A stretch of 64,000 nucleotides of DNA from positions 1,612,001-1,676,000 of the forward strand of contig NZ_CP051515.1 in NCBI RefSeq assembly GCF_012689525.1, written 5' to 3'. The DNA is from Paraburkholderia aromaticivorans. GTDB taxonomy: Bacteria; Pseudomonadota; Gammaproteobacteria; Burkholderiales; Burkholderiaceae. Positions 17,853-26,103 of this stretch are shown piece after piece (the stretch's first letter is position 1; the number at the start of each line of letters is the position of its first letter). The notes below the pieces were generated by a model. That model saw nothing but the letters and a program-made list of their open reading frames with translations. It did no database searches and was not told the DNA's origin. A program made the translations under genes and the position numbers.

Positions 17853-18683
17853 CTAGAACTTGTAGTTCACGGAAGCGAGCGTATTGAGTTCGAAGCGCTT
17901 TTCGGTAATCGGGCTGTTCGCCGCATCGTGTTGAAGACGCCCGAAGGTCGCGGCGACCGAACCATTCCAGTGCCGCGAAAAATCAACCGTCACCATCGCG
18001 TTCATATGAATGTCCCGCACGCCTGCGCTCGTGCTGTAGGCGGGCAATCCCGACGCGGCGCTTTGCTGGTCCGACACGCCGAAGAAGGTCCGCGTATACG
18101 TGCCGTTCGCCCACGTGAAACCCGGACCCACTGAAAACAGCCAGCCGCCCACCGGCGCCGACGCCAGCAAGTCGGTGGTGACCGTCGTCCCTTGATGATG
18201 TCCGGCAATATCCTGATACAACGCGACCGAGCCGGTGAACGCCCACCACGTGTAGTCGGCGAACAGTTTCAGCTTGGGGCCGCCGTCCACGTCGCCGAGA
18301 CCGTGCAGGCGCGGATCGTCCGACTCCTTGCGCGACTGGAAATCGAAACTCAGCGCGGCGCCCAGGTGATACTCGGGACCGCGCAGCACATTCACGCCGA
18401 GCACGTCCGGGCCTTGTGAGAAGAACCGGTCGTTGTAAGAGATATCGAGCGCCGGGAAGGGGATGTAGCTCAACTGCCGCGAGCCCGGATATTTCGGCGT
18501 TATCACGACGCCGGGGCCGACGCCGATCTTCCATTTGCTGTCGGCGGCGGTGCTCGTGCTGGCATCGGCATTCGCGGTCGAAGCGGCGTCGTCCGCGCGA
18601 GCGGTTTGTGCCGCCGAAAGACCCAGCGCCGCGGCGAGCAGCAACGATACCGGCGTTGGCCTCACAGGCTTGCGCGCCGTCAT
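17853..18683 (-). CDS. MipA/OmpV family outer-membrane protein
   Basis: This is a 276-residue protein with a Sec signal peptide (residues 1-31, ending A-R-A-D). The rest is made of alternating amphipathic strands and ends in the aromatic F typical of beta-barrel outer-membrane proteins. G-P-G-V-V-I-T-P-K-Y-P-G-S near the start of the mature part and D-I-S-Y-N-D-R-F-F match the MipA/OmpV family, which scaffolds murein enzymes or acts as an antigenic porin-like protein. Its ATG overlaps the stop of the upstream hydrolase gene, so it is translationally coupled as the last gene of a three-gene operon. Confidence 0.88.
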   Translation of the reverse strand: MTARKPVRPTPVSLLLAAALGLSAAQTARADDAASTANADASTSTAADSKWKIGVGPGVVITPKYPGSRQLSYIPFPALDISYNDRFFSQGPDVLGVNVLRGPEYHLGAALSFDFQSRKESDDPRLHGLGDVDGGPKLKLFADYTWWAFTGSVALYQDIAGHHQGTTVTTDLLASAPVGGWLFSVGPGFTWANGTYTRTFFGVSDQQSAASGLPAYSTSAGVRDIHMNAMVTVDFSRHWNGSVAATFGRLQHDAANSPITEKRFELNTLASVNYKF

Positions 18684-19579
18684 ACGCGCTCCTTGCCGAG
18701 CGCTGCGAGTTGCCTCAGGCGACGCGCCAGCGCCTTCGAAACGACCGGTTGTTTGCCGCCTTCGTCGCCGCTGTGAGCGGCTTCGCTTTCGCGCAAAAAC
18801 AGCGCGGTTTCGCGCGCGACGATCTCGCGTTCGTTGTCGGACGTAATCATGTGATACGAATCGTCCAGCCAGATCGTGCGCAAGAAGGCCGCGCCGATAT
18901 GTCTGGCGACGAAGCGGGCATTGCGCGGGCTCGACGTTTCATCGTCGATGGCATGGACGATCAGGCAATCGGTCTTGATGTCGCGCACCAGCGTGCGCAC
19001 ATTCGACGCGAGGCGGCTCGCTTCGTGCAACGCGGGCAAGGAGATCGTCGACGGCCCGACTTCGCTGAAGTCGCTGCGCTGCATGGCGCGGGCGATCTTC
19101 GCCCGGAGCGCTTCGTTGCGCAGCCCGAACGGCGCGGCTTCGCGGTAACGCCAGCGCTTGCGCAGCGGCGTGTAGTACGCCCAGTTGAGCAGGAAGCGAT
19201 ACCACGGGATGGCCCAGCCGTCGTACGAGAGCGTGAGCGAAAGCAGCACGAGCGACTGCGCCTGCGGGCGGCGCTGCGCCAGCGCGAGCGCCAACGCCGC
19301 GCCGATCGATAAGCCGCAGATCGACACGCGCGCGAAACGCGCGGTCAGCGCATCATACTCACGCACGGCGGCCTCGATCCACGTTTCCATCGCGGCTTCG
19401 TTGGAACCGGCGCTATAGCCGGGCAACAGCGGCGCGCAGGTGGTGAAGCCTTCGGCGTTGAGAAAGCGCGCGAGGAACCGCAGTTCGAGCGGCGAACTTG
19501 AGAGGCCGTGCAACATCAGCACGGCGTGGTCGTCGCCGGGGAAGAACAGCGCGCTCGGCTGGGTGGTCGGGTGGCTCAT
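18680..19579 (-). CDS. Alpha/beta hydrolase (carboxylesterase / lysophospholipase-like)
   Basis: This is a 299-residue soluble hydrolase. The oxyanion region is V-L-M-L-H-G-L-S-S-S near residue 20, the nucleophile elbow is C-G-L-S-I-G-A near residue 88, the acid is in H-A-I-D-D-E and the base is H in D-D-S-Y-H-M-I-T. The pattern matches the carboxylesterase/monoacylglycerol lipase group. The start at 19579 has GGAG 8 bases upstream. It is the middle gene of an operon with a DUF4118-type membrane protein and a MipA-type barrel protein, so a link to envelope lipids or peptidoglycan is possible but unproven. Confidence 0.86.
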   Translation of the reverse strand: MSHPTTQPSALFFPGDDHAVLMLHGLSSSPLELRFLARFLNAEGFTTCAPLLPGYSAGSNEAAMETWIEAAVREYDALTARFARVSICGLSIGAALALALAQRRPQAQSLVLLSLTLSYDGWAIPWYRFLLNWAYYTPLRKRWRYREAAPFGLRNEALRAKIARAMQRSDFSEVGPSTISLPALHEASRLASNVRTLVRDIKTDCLIVHAIDDETSSPRNARFVARHIGAAFLRTIWLDDSYHMITSDNEREIVARETALFLRESEAAHSGDEGGKQPVVSKALARRLRQLAALGKERV

Positions 19580-19582
19580 GGT

Positions 19583-20353
19583 TCAGGCTCCGATCCGCAG
19601 CACGAGGAAGTCGCCGGCGTGCGTCGTGAAGCGCTCGCATACGCATTCGGTCAGCTTCGCGGCGCCGTCGCCGCTTTTCATACGCACGCGATGGCTGCCC
19701 GGCCACATCCCCTTGCTGAGCCGCTGAATGTCGTCGGGATCAGCATCGGCAAAGCGCGGGCCCGGCGCGATTTGATTGGGCAAACGCGGCAGTGCGCCTT
19801 GCGGCTTGACGTCGTCCACCGGTTGCAATGCATTGCGCTCGAGCGCCTGAATGAAAATAAAGGTCTTGTGATGATGCGACAGATGCCGCAGCAGCCGATG
19901 TGTTTCGTCGGCGGCGCGCCGTGCCAGCATGCGTTCGTTATCGTGACGCAGCAGCATTTCATAACGCGACTGCGCGACCGAGGCAATGAGCTCCGCGCGA
20001 AACTGCGAGCGCCGCAAACGCTCGATCAGAACGATCACCAGCAGCGTGACGAGCGGATAGGAAATCAGCAGCGCCAGGTCTGCTCGATCGAATACGGTAA
20101 TGTCCGCGTAAGGCGGCACGAACAGATAGTCGGCAATACACAAGCCGAGCAGCATGACCGTCAATGCCGGCGCCAGCCCGAAAAAATACTCGACTAGCGA
20201 TGCCGCAATACAAAAGGCGGAGCCCGGCAGAAATGGGCCGATGAACGGATGGAGCAACAGACGCACACCGCTGGCAATCGCCAATGCGGCAGCGGCGGCA
20301 AGCCAGGCGCGCGTTCCCCGTGGTGCCCAGCGTCGGGCGTTTTGAACTTCCAT
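19583..20353 (-). CDS. DUF4118-type membrane protein without a kinase domain
   Basis: This protein has about 256 residues. Residues 10-110 contain four hydrophobic helices, with V-P-P-Y-A-D-I-T-V between helices 3 and 4. This is the DUF4118 sensor region known from KdpD-like kinases. The rest is a soluble tail with a helical segment (residues 105-150) but no histidine kinase boxes. It could be a stand-alone sensor or anchor. The start is uncertain: I used ATG 20353, but the frame is open to 20407. It leads an operon with a hydrolase and a MipA protein. Confidence 0.7.
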   Translation of the reverse strand: MEVQNARRWAPRGTRAWLAAAAALAIASGVRLLLHPFIGPFLPGSAFCIAASLVEYFFGLAPALTVMLLGLCIADYLFVPPYADITVFDRADLALLISYPLVTLLVIVLIERLRRSQFRAELIASVAQSRYEMLLRHDNERMLARRAADETHRLLRHLSHHHKTFIFIQALERNALQPVDDVKPQGALPRLPNQIAPGPRFADADPDDIQRLSKGMWPGSHRVRMKSGDGAAKLTECVCERFTTHAGDFLVLRIGA

Positions 20354-20781
20354 GATATTTATTTCTAGGGAGCGGTGACGCTTCCCGATTGAGTGTGGCG
20401 TGCGCATTCAAGCGCAGGCCGGACAATACCATAAGCGCGCAGACTCAAAATCGGGTAAATGTAAAAATTCGAAATGTTCACGTGCAAATGTCGCATTTCG
20501 ATTGGCTGACAAAAATAGGCGCCGGTGAAGCGGGCTATTTTCAGCGTGATGAATGATGGGGCATTTGAGCTTAAGCGATGCTTAAGCTCGATTGGGCGGT
20601 CTTTGGGATACCTTCGGCAATGGGCTTAAAATCGTCCAAACCGCTTTCGCATCAACGCGCAAGAACAGAGACACAAGCCGGCACGTTCGGCATTCGTAAT
20701 GTACTTGTATCCGATGTGTGCCCATTCCAGTTAAGGCTATTTACACATGATACAAAACATTGACGACGATCCGATCACGCA
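20354..20781. other. AT-richer intergenic region with a perfect hairpin
   Basis: This gap of about 430 bases is visibly less GC-rich than its surroundings. A perfect 10+10 inverted repeat with a 3-base loop (GAGCTTAAGC/GCTTAAGCTC) lies at 20567-20589. A 61-codon frame starts within it at 20578, but its codon use is unlike neighbouring genes, and I do not call it a gene. The promoter of the DUF4118-type operon must lie here. Confidence 0.5.
20567..20589. repeat. Perfect 10-base inverted repeat
   Basis: The arms 20567-20576 and 20580-20589 are exact complements around GAT. No T tract follows. It may be an operator or a transcript-end hairpin for the gene at 20782. Confidence 0.55.
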
Positions 20782-21300
20782 TTAGTCGTCGCGGTTGCGC
20801 TGCGGACCCGCGGACAGCGTCCGCTGCGTGCGGTAGAAAACGCGCGGCGGCACGTTGGGCGAATCTTCGGCGAGCCGGTCGAGTTCGTCGCGGATTGCGG
20901 TGAGGTAGTGGCCGTCGCGCGCATCGGCATCGCCCGCGAAGATCGCTTCGAGCCTGCGGCGCACCGCGCCATAGCGCGCGCCGGCCGCGCGATGCTTTTC
21001 CGCGCGCTCGGCGTAGCGCAGGAAGGTCTGCAGTGCGGCGGAGACCGCGGCCGTCACGCTCACGAGGCCGACGAAAATCCTGAGTCCCGGCGAAACCGCG
21101 GACGAATTCAGCGATGCAAACACCGCCGTGCCCACGAAAGCGGTCAAGGCGGTCACCAGCCAGCCGACCTGGCGGTCGCGCGCCGACAGCAGATCGGCCA
21201 TGTCGTAATGGCTCATCTGGGATTCGCGCGCGCGCCGGATCCATTTCAACAGAAGCTGGTTCTCGTCGACCGGCGGCTCGTAGGCAGGCAAGTTCTTCAT
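20782..21300 (-). CDS. SLATT-like two-helix membrane protein
   Basis: This 172-residue protein has an amphipathic N-terminus (W-I-R-R-A-R-E-S-Q-M-S-H-Y), two membrane helices at about residues 45-65 and 75-95, then a charged helix A-E-R-A-E-K-H-R-A-A-G-A-R-Y and a basic/acidic tail. This layout is that of SLATT (SMODS- and SLOG-associated two-helix) effector proteins, predicted to form pores in defence or stress systems. I see no neighbouring nucleotide-synthesising gene, so here it would be an orphan. The frame extends to 21363 with no better ribosome site. The family call is by layout only. Confidence 0.55.
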   Translation of the reverse strand: MKNLPAYEPPVDENQLLLKWIRRARESQMSHYDMADLLSARDRQVGWLVTALTAFVGTAVFASLNSSAVSPGLRIFVGLVSVTAAVSAALQTFLRYAERAEKHRAAGARYGAVRRRLEAIFAGDADARDGHYLTAIRDELDRLAEDSPNVPPRVFYRTQRTLSAGPQRNRDD

Positions 21301-21393
21301 GTCGCTCGTCAGGGCTGTTCGGTTGCGCAAGCTTAGCGCATGCATCTGACGATACTGTGCCACATGAAGCCGGCGACCCGCGCGGCAGCGGTC

Positions 21394-22671
21394 TTATGCC
21401 GTTGCCGTTGCTGCTTCGGTCACTGACACTGCTTCCCGCGCCACACCAAAGCGCTCGTTATGCGCGTTGCCGTTCAGGTAAAAATCACCAATCGCGGCCT
21501 CGCGAATGATCGCGGGATTGTGCGACGCCAGCACGCGGGCATTGCGCCAATAGCGATCGAAACGGTGCGTCTCGCTGGTCGCCGATGCGCCGCCCACTTC
21601 GAATAGCAGCGTCGCCGCCTGCAACGTCTGCTCGATGACGATCTGTTGCGCCTGGAAGGTCTGGATGTCGAGGTTGATGTAAGTCTGTTCGTTGGTGCGG
21701 CCTTCCTGTCGCGCGACCGAGACGTCGTCGATGGCACGCGCGAGCGACGCGCTGATGCTCTGCGTCGAGTAAGCCAGGCTCGCGAGCCGCCCGACCACGC
21801 GATGCACGAGCGGATTGTCACGCGGACTCGATTCGCCCGGAACACCGAACGTGCGAGTTTTGGCTTGCGTGAACGCGACCGCGTCGCGCAACGCCGCACG
21901 GCTTATGCCCGCGAGGTTCGCGACATGCAGCGCCTGGTAGTAAGCCGTCAGCAAACTATTGCGACGCGGCTCGGAGGCGTGATAGCGCCGGTAGAGGTTG
22001 TCGAGCGAAACCGGCACGTGGGTGAAGCGCGCCGTGCCGCTGCCCGTGAGCCGTTGCCCGAAACCATCCCAATCGTCGATGCGTTCGAGGCCCGGCGTGT
22101 CGGCTTTGACTAGCACGCGCACATCGCTCTGGCCGTCGTGCGCGGTGACGTCGACCCAGTCCGCGTAGAGCGTGCCGGTGGTGTAGTACTTCTCGCCATC
22201 CAGATGCCATGCGCCGTCCGTTGTCGTGAGTCGCACGCTGTTGTTGGTGACGCCGGTGCGCTCGGACACCGCGCCACCGACGATCTGACCTTGCGCAACA
22301 CGCGTGAGCCAACGGTCGCGCAACGATTCGTCGCCTTGTTCCAGCAGCGATTCGATAAAACCACCATGCACGCGCAGGATTTGCGGCAGATTCGAATCCG
22401 CTTCGCCGAGGCGTGTAACCAGCGCGAAGAACTGCGCGAGCGAGATGCCTTCGCCGCCGTATTGTTTGGGTACACGCAGTTTAGTGTAGCCCGCTTCGCG
22501 CAGCCACTCCACCGGCGCATAAGCGAGTTCGCGATGCTGCTCGCGCTCGACCGCGCCCTCGGCGATACGCGCGAAAACCGGCGCGAAGCGGCGGGTCAGC
22601 GGGTCGTCGCCGAAGAGTTGCGCGGCGTCGGCGATGCTGTGATCGGGATTCGTTGATTGAACTGCGGACAT
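21394..22671 (-). CDS. SfnB/DszC-like flavin-dependent oxidoreductase (acyl-CoA dehydrogenase fold)
   Basis: A 425-residue protein of the acyl-CoA dehydrogenase superfamily. Visible are P-K-Q-Y-G-G-E-G-I-S near residue 65, G-G-A-V-S-E-R-T-G, L-D-G-E-K-Y-Y-T-T-G-T-L-Y-A-D-W, and an F-E-V-G-G-A-S-A-T segment near residue 365. The Y-Y-T-T-G-T-L-Y-A-D-W motif is typical of the SfnB/DszC branch, reduced-flavin monooxygenases acting on organosulfur or similar compounds rather than on CoA esters. The start has GGAG 6 bases upstream. No sulfonate transporter is adjacent, so the substrate is open. Confidence 0.82.
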   Translation of the reverse strand: MSAVQSTNPDHSIADAAQLFGDDPLTRRFAPVFARIAEGAVEREQHRELAYAPVEWLREAGYTKLRVPKQYGGEGISLAQFFALVTRLGEADSNLPQILRVHGGFIESLLEQGDESLRDRWLTRVAQGQIVGGAVSERTGVTNNSVRLTTTDGAWHLDGEKYYTTGTLYADWVDVTAHDGQSDVRVLVKADTPGLERIDDWDGFGQRLTGSGTARFTHVPVSLDNLYRRYHASEPRRNSLLTAYYQALHVANLAGISRAALRDAVAFTQAKTRTFGVPGESSPRDNPLVHRVVGRLASLAYSTQSISASLARAIDDVSVARQEGRTNEQTYINLDIQTFQAQQIVIEQTLQAATLLFEVGGASATSETHRFDRYWRNARVLASHNPAIIREAAIGDFYLNGNAHNERFGVAREAVSVTEAATATA

Positions 22672-22811
22672 GGGTTCTCCGAAACGGGGTGCGCGCGAGG
22701 CGCAATCAGAGAACGGTAAGGGACGCGACTGGGTGCTAGCAACGAAGTATTTGGCCGATTCTTAGCAGCAGGAGTGAAATGGTTTGAGGCGCGCCGCGAT
22801 AAACGCGCGGC

Positions 22812-23717
22812 TTATTTCAGTCCCGCCGCCGCACGCCTGCGCGCCAGCAATCGCACGGCGAGCAGACACACGCCCATCACGGTCAGCGACAACACCGTCG
22901 TCATGGTGCCCAGCGCGTAGATCACCGGTGTGGTCACCGACGTGGTGAGCCCCTGAAGCTCCAGCGGCAAGGTGTTCTGATCGCCGATCGCCTGCGACGT
23001 GCGGGCAATTTCGTCCCATGAGAGCGTGAAGCCGAACATGGCGACGCCCACCACCGACGGACCGATGATCGGCAGCACCACGTGCCGGAAGCTCTGCCAT
23101 GGCGTCGCGCCCAGATCGCGCGAGGCTTCTTCGTAAGCGGGATTGAAGCGGTTGAACACCGCGAACATGACGAGCAAACCGAACGGCAGCGTCCACGTCA
23201 GATGCGCACCGAGTGCCGAGGTGAACAAGCCCATCGACGTGGTATAGCTGTCGGCAAAAGACTGATAACCCCACGCGGTGGCGAAGTACTTCACGCCGTT
23301 ATCCAGCAGACGGAACGTCAAGCCGATGCCGAGCGAAACGATAATCGACGGCATGATCAGACTGGCCACGGAGACATAAAACACCGCTGTATCGCCGCGA
23401 AATTTTCTGCGAAACGCGAGACCCGCCGCGACGGAAAACAGCACAGTCAGCACCGTGACCGCCAACGCGAGCCGCACGGACCGCCCGAACGCGGCCCAGA
23501 TATCGACATCGCCGACGCCATCGCGCAGCACGGCGAACCAGTGTAGCGACACACCGCGCATCGGAAACGTGAGGCCGCCCTCGGGACCCTGGAACGACAG
23601 AATGAAAATCGTGATCACGGGTCCATAGAGAAACAGCACGAACAGGCCGAACAGCAGCGCGAGCCAATAGAAACTCGCCGGACGGCGTTCCCGATGTTTA
23701 AGACGAATGGCCTGCAT
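22812..23717 (-). CDS. ABC transporter permease (PotC-like)
   Basis: A 301-residue inner-membrane permease with about six helices. The cytoplasmic coupling loop reads E-A-S-R-D-L-G-A-T-P-W-Q-S-F, the EAA motif of binding-protein-dependent importers. It starts at ATG 23717, with AGGAG 8 bases upstream; the stop of the preceding permease gene lies just before it, with a gap of two bases. It is the last gene of a spermidine/putrescine-type operon and pairs with the first permease to form the channel. Substrate is not certain. Confidence 0.9.
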   Translation of the reverse strand: MQAIRLKHRERRPASFYWLALLFGLFVLFLYGPVITIFILSFQGPEGGLTFPMRGVSLHWFAVLRDGVGDVDIWAAFGRSVRLALAVTVLTVLFSVAAGLAFRRKFRGDTAVFYVSVASLIMPSIIVSLGIGLTFRLLDNGVKYFATAWGYQSFADSYTTSMGLFTSALGAHLTWTLPFGLLVMFAVFNRFNPAYEEASRDLGATPWQSFRHVVLPIIGPSVVGVAMFGFTLSWDEIARTSQAIGDQNTLPLELQGLTTSVTTPVIYALGTMTTVLSLTVMGVCLLAVRLLARRRAAAGLK

Positions 23718-23719
23718 CT

Positions 23720-24634
23720 TCACAGCTCCTTGCGGATGTCGACGACCCGCGTCAAGCCCCACACGATCATCAGCACCACGGCCAGCAGCATGATCGCATT
23801 GGCCGCCGCGGCGGGAAATTGCAGGTAGCCGGTTTGCACCTGAATGATCTTGCCCACCGACGCGATCTGCTGGCCGCCCATCACGCCGACGGTCAGGAAA
23901 TCGCCCATCACGATCGTGATGACGAAGATCGAGCCGATCACGATGCCGGTTTTCGACAGCGGCAGAACCACGTCGCGCACCACTTGCCAGCCGCTTGCGC
24001 CGGCGTCGCGCGCGGCTTCGAGGAGAGAGCGGTCGATCCGCATCATCGCGTTGAAGATCGGCACGATCATGAAGAACGTGTAGAGATGAACGAAGGCGAG
24101 CACCACCGAAAAGTTCGAATACAGCAGCCATTCCAGCGGCTGGTCAATCAGATGCGCGCCGAGCAAAGCCTGATTCACGAGACCGTTGCGCCCGAGCAGC
24201 GGCATCCACGAAATCATGCGGATCACGTTCGAGGTCCAGAACGGAATCGTGCAGACGAGGAACAGCACGGTCTGCATGCTCGTGGTACGCACATGGAACG
24301 CGAGGAAGTAGGCGATCGAAAACCCCAGCAGTAGGGTCACCGCCCACACGATCGCGCAGAACTTGAGCGTCGACCAGTACGTCTTGAAGGTGACGCAAAC
24401 GTCCGTCAGCGACGAACACCCGTTGAAGATCGCCGCGTAGTTCTTCAGCGTGAATGCGGGAATGATCTGGTATTCGTTGAAGTCCCAGAAACTGACGATC
24501 AGCGTGATGACCAGCGGCACGATGAAAAACAGCAGGAACGTCAGCGAGAGCGGTGTCGCCTGCAACCAGGCCGGCGCGCGGCGGTGTTTGACAGGCTCGT
24601 CCTGCGCGTGCGAGGGAAGGTCGATCGTTGCCAT
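23720..24634 (-). CDS. ABC transporter permease (PotB-like)
   Basis: A 304-residue inner-membrane permease with about six helices. The coupling loop is seen in E-A-A-R-D-A-G-A-S-G-W-Q-V, a full EAA motif. A long first periplasmic loop, including a C-x-x-x-x-x-x-C-x-T-F segment, is typical of PotB/PotH-type proteins. It lies between the binding-protein gene, from which it is separated by a hairpin, and the second permease. The four transporter genes together form a spermidine/putrescine-type importer. Confidence 0.9.
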   Translation of the reverse strand: MATIDLPSHAQDEPVKHRRAPAWLQATPLSLTFLLFFIVPLVITLIVSFWDFNEYQIIPAFTLKNYAAIFNGCSSLTDVCVTFKTYWSTLKFCAIVWAVTLLLGFSIAYFLAFHVRTTSMQTVLFLVCTIPFWTSNVIRMISWMPLLGRNGLVNQALLGAHLIDQPLEWLLYSNFSVVLAFVHLYTFFMIVPIFNAMMRIDRSLLEAARDAGASGWQVVRDVVLPLSKTGIVIGSIFVITIVMGDFLTVGVMGGQQIASVGKIIQVQTGYLQFPAAAANAIMLLAVVLMIVWGLTRVVDIRKEL

Positions 24635-24680
24635 GGGCGTATTTCTAAGGAATGACTATTCGTTCATTCGGACAGGTGGT

Positions 24681-24709
24681 GACAGCCGGCGTGTTGCGTG
24701 CCGTCTGTC
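24681..24709 (-). other. Intercistronic hairpin after the binding-protein gene
   Basis: A 10-base stem with one mismatch (24681-24690 against 24700-24709) sits 20 bases beyond the binding-protein stop. Hairpins in this position often stabilise the binding-protein message relative to the permeases. Confidence 0.45.
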
Positions 24710-24728
24710 ATATCGAACCGCGCGCCAA

Positions 24729-26024
24729 TCAGGCCGCGATGAACTCGTTCCACTTCTGGACCATGTAGATGTTCTCGTCCATCACCGCGTTCCAGCAGGC
24801 AATCGCGCCCATGCGCTGGTTGTACGAGCCGCCGTCGCGCACGGTGCCGGTTTTTTCGAGCAACTGGCCGTCCGGCGCCTTGATATCCTGCGCGGCCGGC
24901 TTGCCTTCGATCCAGTAGTCCCACTCGTACGGCTGCATGTGCGTTTTCGCGGTCTCCAGCACGCCCGAGTAATAGCCCTGGCGCATCAGATAGGCACCCG
25001 CCCAGCCGTCCTGGAACCAGTTGACGAACTCATAGGCGGCGTCGAGCTTCTTGCCTTGCAGCGAACGCGGGAAACCGAAGCCGGATGCCCACGAGCGATA
25101 ACCTTCCTTGAGTGGCTGGAACTTGCAGGCGACACCCATGGTGCGGACTTTCGTGACCGCTGGCGACCACATCGACTGGATCACCACTTCGCCCGACGCC
25201 ATCAGGTTGACGCTCTCGTTGAAGTCCTTCCAGAACGCGCGGAACTGGCCGGCACGCTTTGCTTCGATCAGGATCTTGATGGTTTGATCGATCTCGGCCT
25301 TGGTCATGTTGCCTTTGTCGCCGTATTTCATGTGACCCATCGCCTCGATCGCCATGGCCGAGTCCATGATGCCGATCGCGGGAATGTTCAACAGCGCCGC
25401 CTTGCCCTTGAACTGCGGATTGAGCAGTTCCGCCCAACTGTCGATGGGCCGTTTGATCAGGTCAGGGCGAATGCCGAGCGTATCCGCGTTGTAGGTGGTT
25501 GGAATGAGCGTCATCCACTCGGTGGGTGTCGCAGAGAATTCCGTGGAGCGCGGGCCGGTGAGGAACATCACTTTCTTCGGCGCGGTGCCTTGATCGCCGA
25601 TCTTCTTGCCGTTGACTTCGCCGCGCGTCAGCACCGGCGTGATCTTGTCAGCGAGCTTGATGCGCTTCGCGTCCATGCCGGCCAGCGTGCCGGCCGGAAT
25701 CAGTTTCTTGAGCGCGAAATATTCCGTGTCGACGATATCGAACGAGTTTGGCTGGGTGATGATGCGTTTGGCGACGTCGTCGGTGGTCACCGGCACGTAT
25801 TGAATCTCGATGCCGGTGTCTTCCTTGAATTTCTTGGCGATGTCGGCGCTCTGATTGACCGCCGTGCCGAGGTAGCGCAACGTGATTTTTTCCTGCGCGT
25901 GCACGTACGGAAAACCGGCAATGCCGGCCGCCGCCACGGCGCCCTTGATGAACGTGCGGCGCGACAGGCCTTTTTCCTTCACATCGGTTGCGGCCGCTGC
26001 CGGGCTTTCGTTCGCTTCACTCAT
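24729..26024 (-). CDS. ABC transporter binding protein, Tat-exported (PotD/PotF-like)
   Basis: A 431-residue extracellular solute-binding protein. Residues 20-46 carry a twin-arginine signal (L-S-R-R-T-F-I-K-G, hydrophobic core, V-H-A-Q), so it is exported folded through Tat. The mature part begins I-T-L-R-Y-L-G-T-A and resembles group 1/PotD proteins. The start at 26024 has GGAG 6 bases upstream. Its size, larger than PotD (about 350), points to a ligand other than simple polyamines. It belongs to the operon with one ATPase and two permeases. Confidence 0.88.
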   Translation of the reverse strand: MSEANESPAAAATDVKEKGLSRRTFIKGAVAAAGIAGFPYVHAQEKITLRYLGTAVNQSADIAKKFKEDTGIEIQYVPVTTDDVAKRIITQPNSFDIVDTEYFALKKLIPAGTLAGMDAKRIKLADKITPVLTRGEVNGKKIGDQGTAPKKVMFLTGPRSTEFSATPTEWMTLIPTTYNADTLGIRPDLIKRPIDSWAELLNPQFKGKAALLNIPAIGIMDSAMAIEAMGHMKYGDKGNMTKAEIDQTIKILIEAKRAGQFRAFWKDFNESVNLMASGEVVIQSMWSPAVTKVRTMGVACKFQPLKEGYRSWASGFGFPRSLQGKKLDAAYEFVNWFQDGWAGAYLMRQGYYSGVLETAKTHMQPYEWDYWIEGKPAAQDIKAPDGQLLEKTGTVRDGGSYNQRMGAIACWNAVMDENIYMVQKWNEFIAA

Positions 26025-26103
26025 TGCTTTCTCCTCAGTTGACGTTCGATTGACGTTCGATATACGTTCCGTTCGCGCTTGTTCGATGCGCGAGGCTCGA
26101 CGC

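Noticed and set aside
20578..20763. 61-codon reading frame on the plus strand
   Set aside because: It lacks the third-position GC bias of real genes here, has no ribosome site, and begins inside a palindrome.
24635..24680. GAATGA/TCATTC inverted repeat between binding-protein and permease genes
   Set aside because: The stem is only six bases and the stronger hairpin at 24681-24709 explains the structure there.
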